Made by a program: the position numbers and the translations under genes. Below are positions 5,023 to 10,135 of a stretch of DNA of 10,135 nt, piece after piece. The notes under the pieces were generated by a model. That model searched no databases. It worked only from the letters and a program-made list of their open reading frames with translations, and was not told where the DNA came from. The stretch lies in NCBI GenBank assembly GCA_049975065.1, contig JBNGDN010000074.1. One strand, 5' to 3'. This DNA comes from Hydrogenovibrio sp049975065 (GTDB lineage: Bacteria > Pseudomonadota > Gammaproteobacteria > Thiomicrospirales > Thiomicrospiraceae). Within the stretch, counting starts at the first letter, position 1. Each line of letters starts with the position of its first letter.

Positions 5023-6577
5023 GCGACCGTTTCAGTTGCGCTTGTCGATTCGAACGCGCTTTTTTATATTGTTGCTGCTGTTAACGATTCTCCCCTTTCT
5101 GGCCTATAAATTCGCGGTGGATCTTCATCGGCTGCTGTTGAATAATCAGGCCATTATTCAGCAGCAAACCGTGGTCAATCTGGCTTACATTCTGGAAAAT
5201 CGAACCGACCTTTGGGCGCTGCAAATTCAGGCTGGCAACCCCACCAGTCAACTGTCGCACCTCAATCTGGAAAAATCGGTTTTGTGGATTGTGAATGAGC
5301 TGGGGCAGGCCACTTATGTTGTGGGACGCTTGCCGGATTACAATGAAAATGCGAATCAAAACCGAGACCCTTTCAGCTTATTGGGGCATTTTCTGATTAA
5401 ATCCTTTTCCGCAATCATTCCCTACACCCTTCCCTATCCCTATCCGCAAAGTCAAACGCCCGAAGTTGAGCTGATTCAACAGGCCATTCATGGCCGAACC
5501 TTTCAACAATATCGCATGAATCGTGATAATCAACCGATTTCGCTGATGTCCGCCACACCGCTCAGGCTTCAAAATAAAATCATTGGTGCGGCGGTGCTGG
5601 AACAAACCATGGACAGTCTGCTGTCTGACTCGCTCAATTATTTTTATCGGTTGATCGGCATCGGCGGTCTGGTGTTTTTGCTGGTGATATTCGGTGCGAT
5701 TTTTTACACAGCATCACTGTCCAATCGGATTGTTCGACTGGATAAGGATGTCAGCAATACCTTCGATGCGTATGGCAAGGTGAATCAATTGTCTTTCCCG
5801 GATACCCGCATTCGCGGTTATCACGATGAACTGTCCGATCTACGCCATCACATTTACGAAATGCTCACTCAGTTAGCCGCTTATGAACGTTATCTGAAGC
5901 AGTTGCCGCGAACCTTGAGGCACGAAATTCACAATCCGCTCAACCGTTTGTCGATGTCGCTGGCGCTGCTGGAAAAAGATGTGGATCACAAACAAGTGCA
6001 TTACTCCAAACACGCGCTGGAACAGCTCAAACAAATCATCGCATCCCTTTCGGAGGCTTCCAGCATTGAAGACAGTTTGCACTCGCAACGGCCAGAGCCT
6101 TTTAATATTCAGGAGATGCTGCAGCACTATCTGGGCAGTCTGAGTGAAATGCATACGGCAGACGAATTTCAGGTCGATAATCGTTTGACGCACCCCCTAT
6201 GGGTGCTTGGGGACGGTTTTATGATTGAACAAATGATGGATAAGTTACTCAGCAATGCCAGGGATTTTTCCGATCGCAAAACGCCTATTCGTGTTTGCAT
6301 TGCGCAAACCGATGATAAACGGTTGGCGATTTCAGTACAAAATTCGGGGCCACCGCTGCCATCCGGCTATGAAAAGCAGATTTTTGACGGCATGATGTCT
6401 ATTCGAGAGGTCAACGCCGATAATCAAACCCATTTAGGACTGGGGCTATTTATCGTTAAGCTGATTGTGGATTTTCATCAAGGCAGTGTTGAAGCGGAAA
6501 ATCTATTGGATGAAAACGGCCAGGCCTGGGGCGTTCAGTTTCGCATGGAGCTACCGACCGTTCAGCCTCCTGCCTAA
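5015..6577 (+). CDS. Membrane sensor histidine kinase, partner of upstream regulator
   Basis: A 520-residue sensor kinase. GTG 5015 is the only usable start, since the frame closes at a TGA at 4964, and AAGGG eight to twelve bases upstream supports it. TM1 is at about residues 16-35 and TM2 at about 212-234. They enclose a periplasmic sensor region of about 175 residues with a Pro/Tyr-rich TLPYPYPQ stretch. A HAMP-like linker follows (about 235-290). The phospho-accepting histidine is H303 in LRHEIHNPLN, the N-box Asn is about N414 (LLSNARD), and the ATP-lid glycines lie in LGLGLFIVKLI (about 475). In the G1 box the usual Asp position reads Asn (QNSGPPLP), as in some active kinases. It should phosphorylate D56 of the upstream regulator. 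The signal sensed is unknown. It is convergent with pyrF, 42 bases away, with no clear terminator between them. Confidence 0.9.
   Translation: MVKRPFQLRLSIRTRFFILLLLLTILPFLAYKFAVDLHRLLLNNQAIIQQQTVVNLAYILENRTDLWALQIQAGNPTSQLSHLNLEKSVLWIVNELGQATYVVGRLPDYNENANQNRDPFSLLGHFLIKSFSAIIPYTLPYPYPQSQTPEVELIQQAIHGRTFQQYRMNRDNQPISLMSATPLRLQNKIIGAAVLEQTMDSLLSDSLNYFYRLIGIGGLVFLLVIFGAIFYTASLSNRIVRLDKDVSNTFDAYGKVNQLSFPDTRIRGYHDELSDLRHHIYEMLTQLAAYERYLKQLPRTLRHEIHNPLNRLSMSLALLEKDVDHKQVHYSKHALEQLKQIIASLSEASSIEDSLHSQRPEPFNIQEMLQHYLGSLSEMHTADEFQVDNRLTHPLWVLGDGFMIEQMMDKLLSNARDFSDRKTPIRVCIAQTDDKRLAISVQNSGPPLPSGYEKQIFDGMMSIREVNADNQTHLGLGLFIVKLIVDFHQGSVEAENLLDENGQAWGVQFRMELPTVQPPA
5427..5434 (-). other. Second KOPS-like octamer (GGGAAGGG on minus strand)
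   Basis: CCCTTCCC on the plus strand gives GGGAAGGG on the minus strand, the same octamer and orientation as the copy at 3206. It again points toward dif. I saw no copy in the opposite orientation on this side, but I searched by eye. Confidence 0.3.
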
Positions 6578-6619
6578 TCATGTCGCTAACTCTTTCGCGC
6601 TAAACCGAATGGTTTGCGG

Positions 6620-7327
6620 TTAAGCCAACGAACGATTTATGGCGTCTAACGCCGCGACGGGGTCTTTTGCCTGGGTAATGGGTCGGCCAATGACCAAATA
6701 ACTGGAACCGGCCTGAATGGCTTCATTGGGAGTCATAATACGGCGTTGATCGTCCTGAGCGCTGTCGGCTGGACGAATCCCGGGCGTGACCAAACAAAAA
6801 TCGGCGCCGAGTTCGGAGCGCAAAGCCGCCGCTTCATGTGCTGAACAGACCACACCATCCAAACCTGAGCGTTTCGCCAGGCCTGCCAAGCGAAAAACCT
6901 GATCGGCCGGTGTGCCTGTCAGTCCAATTTCGGTCAAATCCGCTTGCGCCATACTGGTCAGAATGGTGACCCCAATGAGTAACGGGGGTTGGGCGGTTTG
7001 AGACACTGCTTCTTTCGCCGCTTCCATCATGCGCCGACCGCCCAGTGCATGTACATTCAGCATCCAAACGCCCAAGTCGGCGGCCACTTTACAGGCGTTG
7101 GCGACGGTATTGGGAATGTCGTGGTACTTCAAATCCAAAAAGACGTCAAACCCTTGAGCCACTAAGCGTTCAACCAGTTGCGGCCCACCACTGGCAAACA
7201 ACTCTTTGCCAACTTTCAAACGGCAACTTCCCGGTGTTAAATGGGCGACAAACTCGTGTGCTTGCGAGACGCAGGCAAAATCCAGAGCGACAATGACTTT
7301 AGGGTCTGAAATAACATGGTTTGGCAT
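6620..7327 (-). CDS. pyrF: Orotidine 5'-phosphate decarboxylase
   Basis: Last step of UMP synthesis: decarboxylates orotidine 5'-phosphate to UMP in the cytoplasm. The 235-residue protein follows E. coli PyrF closely: VIVALDF (D16), RLKVGKELF (K38), the catalytic DLKYHDIPNT (D65, K67, D70), VTILTSM, and the phosphate-binding end TPGIRP and VIGRPIT. ATG 7327 is chosen because the family begins just before the VALD strand and a GAG-type Shine-Dalgarno sequence is about nine bases upstream. A GTG at 7384 would add 19 atypical residues. It lies 80 bases after the lapA-like gene on the same strand, in the ihfB-lapA-pyrF order typical of gammaproteobacteria but without lapB. A weak hairpin with UUUU lies in between. 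Confidence 0.97.
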   Translation of the reverse strand: MPNHVISDPKVIVALDFACVSQAHEFVAHLTPGSCRLKVGKELFASGGPQLVERLVAQGFDVFLDLKYHDIPNTVANACKVAADLGVWMLNVHALGGRRMMEAAKEAVSQTAQPPLLIGVTILTSMAQADLTEIGLTGTPADQVFRLAGLAKRSGLDGVVCSAHEAAALRSELGADFCLVTPGIRPADSAQDDQRRIMTPNEAIQAGSSYLVIGRPITQAKDPVAALDAINRSLA

Positions 7328-7364
7328 GACGGTACTCTTATTTAGAATTGAAGTCTGAAGGTTG

Positions 7365-7381
7365 AAAAGGCTGTTTAGCCT
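7365..7381 (-). terminator. Weak candidate terminator between lapA-like gene and pyrF
   Basis: On the minus strand AGGCT-AAAC-AGCCT is followed by UUU and then C, giving a 5-bp stem with a short U-tract. It might attenuate read-through from the lapA-like gene into pyrF. The stem is short, so full termination is unlikely. Confidence 0.3.
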
Positions 7382-7407
7382 CACCTTTGACAGGCGGTTG
7401 TATCGGA

Positions 7408-7746
7408 TTAGGGGGGTTCCGTAGCTTGAACCGGTGCGATCACGGCTGAATGCGATTTTTGTTGCTCAAGAAACTCTTTTTTTAAGCGAATGATTTCATC
7501 CATCTGTGCGCGATTCTGCTTTTCCGACTTTCGAAGTTTCCAACGCAACTGCATGAGATGCGACAAGGCGTAGAATCCAGCCAGTAATAACCCAAAGACA
7601 ATGGAAACTGCCAGAAGAATGGATAAGGGTAATTCGATTTGCGTCCAGAAGAGATCGACGGAGACCGGCGCTGGATTGAGAACACCCAGAAGGATGCCAG
7701 CGGCAATCAGCAAGAACGTCATGAGGGTGGAGAAAATTCGATACAT
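7408..7746 (-). CDS. lapA: LapA-domain (DUF1049) inner-membrane protein
   Basis: A 112-residue protein with two membrane helices (about residues 5-22 and 42-63) joined by a NPAPVSVDLFWTQIELPLS loop, then a basic RWKLRKSEKQ segment and a charged coiled-coil-like tail. This matches E. coli LapA (YciS), which with LapB helps set LPS synthesis by controlling turnover of LpxC. Position between ihfB and pyrF supports it. The start is taken as ATG 7746, which aligns with the family; an upstream in-frame TTG (7761) lies in the stem of a terminator. No Shine-Dalgarno sequence is seen before ATG 7746. The immediately preceding bases are the U-tract of the ihfB terminator, so the gene may be read from its own promoter or by read-through. 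LapB, the usual partner encoded next, is not here. Confidence 0.85.
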   Translation of the reverse strand: MYRIFSTLMTFLLIAAGILLGVLNPAPVSVDLFWTQIELPLSILLAVSIVFGLLLAGFYALSHLMQLRWKLRKSEKQNRAQMDEIIRLKKEFLEQQKSHSAVIAPVQATEPP

Positions 7747-7784
7747 AAAAAAAGGCCACAATATTTTTTAATATTGTAACCTTT
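7747..7784 (-). terminator. Intrinsic terminator of ihfB, abutting the lapA start codon
   Basis: On the minus strand the arms AAAGGTTACAATATT (7784-7770) and AATATTGTGGCCTTT (7765-7751) pair over 15 bp, including two G-U pairs, with an AAAA loop and then a run of seven U that includes the end of the stem. It starts 20 bases after the ihfB stop. The last U is directly followed by the ATG of the lapA-like gene, which is an uncommon arrangement. Confidence 0.8.
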
Positions 7785-7801
7785 AATATAAAGAGTTTAA
7801 A
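7773..7801 (-). promoter_or_regulatory. Candidate promoter for lapA-like gene inside terminator arm
   Basis: On the minus strand TACAAT (7778-7773, five of six to TATAAT) is preceded by a 17-base spacer and TTTAAA (7801-7796, four of six to TTGACA). Initiation about seven bases downstream would begin near the hairpin loop, so the RNA would lack the first stem arm and could not form the terminator. It would also give a very short leader before ATG 7746. This is inference from motif spacing only. Confidence 0.35.
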
Positions 7802-7804
7802 TGA

Positions 7805-8110
7805 TTAACCGATGATATCGGTGAAATCCTTAGACTCATCCACACGATCTCTCAGGGACTTCCCTGGTTTAAAGTGTGGCACACGTTTAGCATTGAGTTG
7901 AACTTTTTCTCCGGTTTTCGGATTACGTCCCATTCGTGCTTTTCGGTGATGAAGACTGAAACTTCCAAAGCCGCGAATTTCGATTCTGTCCCCTTCTGAT
8001 AAGGTGTCTATCATAGCATCCAGAATTTGATTTACGGCCAGTTCGACGTCTTTTTGGCTGAACTGAGTCTGTTTTCTGGCGATCAATTCAATTAATTCTG
8101 ACTTCGTCAT
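7805..8110 (-). CDS. ihfB: Integration host factor beta subunit
   Basis: One subunit of the IHF heterodimer, which binds specific sites in the minor groove and bends DNA strongly, helping recombination, replication and sigma-54 promoters. The 101-residue product has the full HU/IHF fold: an N-terminal helical body, the RGFGSFSLHHR strand turn (residues 46-56) and the arm GRNPKTG with the intercalating proline P64. Arg42, Glu44 and Arg46 match positions used by E. coli IHF-beta for sequence recognition, and the VPHFKPGKSLRDRV end is typical of IhfB rather than HU. ATG 8110 has a purine-rich GAAGAGA upstream. It follows rpsA by 100 bases, the conserved gammaproteobacterial order, and ends 20 bases before a strong terminator. 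IHF is a common helper of sigma-54 activation, and rpoN lies nearby. Confidence 0.96.
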   Translation of the reverse strand: MTKSELIELIARKQTQFSQKDVELAVNQILDAMIDTLSEGDRIEIRGFGSFSLHHRKARMGRNPKTGEKVQLNAKRVPHFKPGKSLRDRVDESKDFTDIIG

Positions 8111-8148
8111 TGTAATGTCTCTTCTTCATTCATTCGACATGAATCAGC

Positions 8149-8174
8149 CCACCTTTTTTGATAGGTAAAGGTGG
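8149..8174 (-). other. Inverted repeat in the rpsA-ihfB spacer
   Basis: CCACCTTT (8149-8156) and AAAGGTGG (8167-8174) pair over 8 bp with a 10-base loop. It lies between rpsA and ihfB, with no T-run following on the minus strand, so it may act as an RNA-processing or stability element rather than a terminator. Confidence 0.35.
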
Positions 8175-8184
8175 ACTCAGGTTT

Positions 8185-8201
8185 GACAGGTTGAACCTGT
8201 C
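8185..8201 (-). other. Near-perfect palindrome after rpsA stop
   Basis: GACAGGTT-G-AACCTGTC is a 17-base palindrome 10 bases after the rpsA stop codon. As RNA it would form a 7-bp stem with a three-base loop, but no U-tract follows. It could be a partial rpsA terminator or processing hairpin, or a DNA-binding site ahead of ihfB. Confidence 0.4.
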
Positions 8202-8210
8202 CTACGATCA

Positions 8211-9884
8211 TTACTCGTCAGAAGACAGTTGGCTTTTCAATAGGTCGCCCAAAGTGTTTTGAGCCTGTGGCTGATTAGCAGAATAGTCTTTTACAGCATT
8301 CGCTTCTTCTTGAGCCGCTTTGGCTTTGACAGAAAGCGAAACATTACGATTTTTGCGATCCACATTAGTGACTTTGGCTTCAACCGTATCGCCTACCTTG
8401 AGAACGGAACTGGCATCACGGGTATCTTCGTCCAATTCAGAGACGCGCAGGTAGCCTTCGACTTCTTCCGCAAGATCAATCACAGCCCCTTTTTCGTCAA
8501 CGGATTTAACCGTACCGGTTACGATGCTGTTTTTACCGTTTTCAGCGACAAATTCACCGAATGGATCTTGTTCAAGCTGCTTCAGACCCAATGAAATGCG
8601 CTCGCGATCTGGGTCGATTGACAGGATGACGGTTTCCAGTTCATCGCCTTTTTTGAAGTCGCGAACCGCTTCTTCACCTGACTGAGACCAAGAAATGTCG
8701 GTCAAGTGAACCAAACCGTCGATATTGCCGTCTAGGCCGATGAAAATACCGAAATCGGTAATGGACTTGATGCTACCGGTAATCTTGTCACCTTTGGCGT
8801 GGGTGGCCGAGAAGGCTTCCCAAGGGTTAACCGTACACTGCTTGATGGACAAGGAGATACGACGACGCTCTTGATCAACATCCAAAATCTTCACTTTCAC
8901 TTCTTCACCTAGGTGAACGACTTTCGATGGGTGAATGTTACGGTTAGTCCAATCCAGTTCAGAGGTGTGAACCAAACCTTCAATACCGTCTTCGATTTCA
9001 ATAAAGGCACCGTAATCGGTAATGTTGGCCACTTTGCCCATGATTTCCGAGCCAATTGGGTAGCGCGCCACCATATCGGTCCATGGATCTTCTTGCAGTT
9101 GCTTCATGCCCAGAGACACACGGTTCTTCTCGCGGTCGAATTTCAAGACCTTCACTTCAATCTCGTCGCCCACTTGGATGACTTCAGAAGGATGGTTTAC
9201 ACGACGCCAAGCCATATCGGTGATGTGCAACAGACCATCAATACCACCCAAGTCGATAAAGGCGCCGTAGTCGGTCAAGTTCTTAACAATACCGCCCAAT
9301 ACAGAACCTTCTTCCATATTGGCCAGAAGCGCTTCACGTTCCACAGAGTTTTCCGCTTCAATCACTGCACGACGGGATACCACCACGTTATTGCGTTTAC
9401 GATCCAGCTTGACCAGCTTCATTTCAACTTCTTTACCTTCCAAGAAACCGAAATCGCGAATAGGGCGAACATCCACAAGTGAACCGGGTAGGAAACCACG
9501 AACCCCTTCAACATCGACCGTCAGGCCGCCTTTAACTTTACCAGTAACCAAGCCGGTGACGGTTTCGCCGTCTTCCAGAGCCGTTTCCAAACGATCCCAA
9601 GTCTTGGCGCGTTTTGCTTTCTCGCGCGAAAGACGCGTTTCACCAAAGCCGTCTTCCAGAGTTTCAAGATAGACTTCAACGTCATCACCAACCGAGACTT
9701 CCAATTCACCATTGGCGTCTTCAAACTGGTTTTTTGGGATGGCCGATTCAGACTTCATACCTGCGTCAACCAGAACGGTCTCTTTATCGATACCAACAAC
9801 TTTACCGATAATCAAAGAACCGGTTTGGAATTTGTCTTCTTGCAAAGACTGCTCAAATAATTCAGCGAAAGATAATTCACTCAT
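8211..9884 (-). CDS. rpsA: 30S ribosomal protein S1
   Basis: S1 binds mRNA on the small subunit and unfolds it for initiation, and is essential in gammaproteobacteria. The protein is 557 residues, the same length as E. coli S1, and runs in register with it: MSELSFAELFEQSL, LVDAGMKSESAIP, GFLPGSLVDVRP, RKRNNVVVSRRAVIE, KNLTDYGAFIDLGG, NIHPSKVVHLG, SITDFGIFIGLDG and DRKNRNVSLSVKAK. Six S1 repeats are expected at about 20-87, 105-171, 192-260, 277-347, 364-434 and 451-520. The first two bind the ribosome (and S2) and the rest bind RNA. The ATG at 9884 has only a weak Shine-Dalgarno sequence (GG about 10 bases upstream), as in E. coli rpsA, where S1 controls its own translation through a structured leader. 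It lies downstream of a strong promoter and terminator and upstream of ihfB. Confidence 0.98.
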   Translation of the reverse strand: MSELSFAELFEQSLQEDKFQTGSLIIGKVVGIDKETVLVDAGMKSESAIPKNQFEDANGELEVSVGDDVEVYLETLEDGFGETRLSREKAKRAKTWDRLETALEDGETVTGLVTGKVKGGLTVDVEGVRGFLPGSLVDVRPIRDFGFLEGKEVEMKLVKLDRKRNNVVVSRRAVIEAENSVEREALLANMEEGSVLGGIVKNLTDYGAFIDLGGIDGLLHITDMAWRRVNHPSEVIQVGDEIEVKVLKFDREKNRVSLGMKQLQEDPWTDMVARYPIGSEIMGKVANITDYGAFIEIEDGIEGLVHTSELDWTNRNIHPSKVVHLGEEVKVKILDVDQERRRISLSIKQCTVNPWEAFSATHAKGDKITGSIKSITDFGIFIGLDGNIDGLVHLTDISWSQSGEEAVRDFKKGDELETVILSIDPDRERISLGLKQLEQDPFGEFVAENGKNSIVTGTVKSVDEKGAVIDLAEEVEGYLRVSELDEDTRDASSVLKVGDTVEAKVTNVDRKNRNVSLSVKAKAAQEEANAVKDYSANQPQAQNTLGDLLKSQLSSDE

Positions 9885-9908
9885 GGATAATTTACCAAAT
9901 TTTCATAG

Positions 9909-9950
9909 CCGTCCACTTCTGTCGTATTGGGGTATCCAGAAAGTGAACGG
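9909..9950 (-). promoter_or_regulatory. Long hairpin in the rpsA 5' leader (possible S1 autoregulation)
   Basis: On the minus strand CCGTTCACTTTCTG (9950-9937) pairs with CAGAAGTGGACGG (9921-9909). This gives 13 pairs including one G-U and one bulged U, around a 15-base loop. The predicted transcript would begin at or just before the first arm, so nearly half of the leader is this stem. GGA triplets occur in the leader, including one in the stem arm. In E. coli the rpsA leader folds into hairpins with GGA loops and is the target of S1 autorepression; an analogous role here is inference. Confidence 0.5.
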
Positions 9951-9957
9951 GTCCGTT

Positions 9958-9987
9958 ATTAAAGTTGTTGACGTCCCAACAGGTCAA
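9958..9987 (-). promoter_or_regulatory. Sigma-70 promoter of rpsA overlapping an inverted repeat
   Basis: On the minus strand TTGACC (9987-9982, five of six to TTGACA) and TTTAAT (9963-9958, five of six to TATAAT) are 18 bases apart. Initiation is expected near 9951. The -35 box and spacer also hold a perfect inverted repeat, TTGTTGAC (9990-9983) and GTCAACAA (9972-9965), with a 10-base centre, which could be an operator. It lies directly after the terminator of the upstream gene, so rpsA has its own transcription start. Confidence 0.65.
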
Positions 9988-9994
9988 CAATACA

Positions 9995-10039
9995 TCAAAA
10001 AACAAAATCCCCATTCGTCAATCGAACGGGGATTTTGTT
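9995..10039 (-). terminator. Strong intrinsic terminator of the gene upstream of rpsA
   Basis: The arms AACAAAATCCCCGTTCG (10039-10023) and CGAATGGGGATTTTGTT (10017-10001) on the minus strand pair over 17 positions with one G-U pair and a 5-base loop. Six T, including the last two of the stem, follow. It lies 43 bases after the stop codon of the probable cmk, and separates that gene from the rpsA promoter. On the plus strand the flank is less T-rich. Confidence 0.85.
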
Positions 10040-10081
10040 AAATTCTTTTAATTCAATAAGTTAGATTTATTTAATGCTAGC

Positions 10082-10135
10082 TTACTTGATTAACCCATGT
10101 TTCCATAATTGATCCATCGCCAATTTGCAAACGTC
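10082..10135 (-). CDS. cmk: C-terminal end of probable cytidylate kinase (partial)
   Basis: A minus-strand frame open from the right window edge ends at TAA (10082-10084) and gives the last 17 residues, DVCKLAMDQLWKHGLIK. The sequence alone is too short to identify. A DVxxxAMDQLW-type helix fits the amphipathic C-terminal helix of Cmk, which converts CMP/dCMP to the diphosphates. The main support is position: cmk lies immediately upstream of rpsA in most gammaproteobacteria. The strong terminator just downstream agrees with a gene ending here. Confidence 0.5.
   Translation of the reverse strand, partial: DVCKLAMDQLWKHGLIK

Noticed and set aside
6578..6619. Bidirectional terminator between the kinase gene and pyrF
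   Set aside because: Only a 5-bp AAACC-GAAT-GGTTT stem without T-runs is present; too weak to call.
7328..7384. GTG 7384 as start of pyrF
   Set aside because: Adds 19 residues not seen in the family and spans a hairpin; ATG 7327 has a better fit and a GAG-type ribosome site.
8913..9482. 189-codon plus-strand frame antisense to rpsA
   Set aside because: Shadow frame in a highly biased, conserved ribosomal gene; its His/Phe/Asn-rich translation resembles no protein family.
1..10135. CRISPR arrays, tRNA, rRNA, insertion sequences
   Set aside because: No regularly spaced repeats, cloverleaf-like segments, transposase motifs or terminal inverted repeats with target duplications were seen.

Overview
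This window reads as chromosomal DNA of a gammaproteobacterium. The S1, IHF-beta and OMP decarboxylase proteins are close to their Escherichia coli counterparts. Base composition is moderate, and the overall look would fit a Thiomicrospira/Hydrogenovibrio-type sulfur oxidiser, although that assignment is a guess. Most genes are ordinary housekeeping genes, and no CRISPR array, transposase, tRNA or rRNA was seen.

Left part (1-1502): the end of xseA, then xseB (both exodeoxyribonuclease VII subunits), then the first codons of an ArsC/YfgD-family thioredoxin-fold gene. That gene is thrown out of frame by a 7-bp tandem duplication and then runs into exactly 100 N (1503-1602), a scaffold gap of probably unknown true length.

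Terminus (1614-1641): 12 bases past the gap is a 28-bp sequence that matches the E. coli dif site, the XerC/XerD chromosome-dimer resolution site, at 26 of 28 positions by my alignment from memory. Strand layout agrees with a replication terminus here. xseA-xseB point toward dif from the left, rpsA-ihfB-lapA-pyrF point toward it from the right, and two KOPS-like octamers on the right are both oriented toward it.

Middle (1642-6577): next to dif are a weakly supported small membrane ORF and a convergent gene for a membrane protein with an antitoxin-like N-terminus. Then come rpoN (sigma-54), away from its usual lptB/hpf/ptsN neighbours, and a two-component pair (OmpR-type regulator and membrane histidine kinase). 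This pair resembles, from memory, the regulators of the proteobacterial dedicated sortase system, but no sortase is present.

Right part (6620-10135), minus strand, read from the right edge: the last codons of a probable cmk, a strong intrinsic terminator, and a promoter with a structured leader feeding rpsA. After rpsA come ihfB, a terminator whose U-tract ends at the start codon of a lapA-like gene, and pyrF. This is the conserved cmk-rpsA-ihfB-lapA-(lapB)-pyrF order, with lapB missing. The most noteworthy items are the dif site beside an assembly gap, the frameshifted arsC-like gene on the other side of that gap, and the control architecture around rpsA and lapA.
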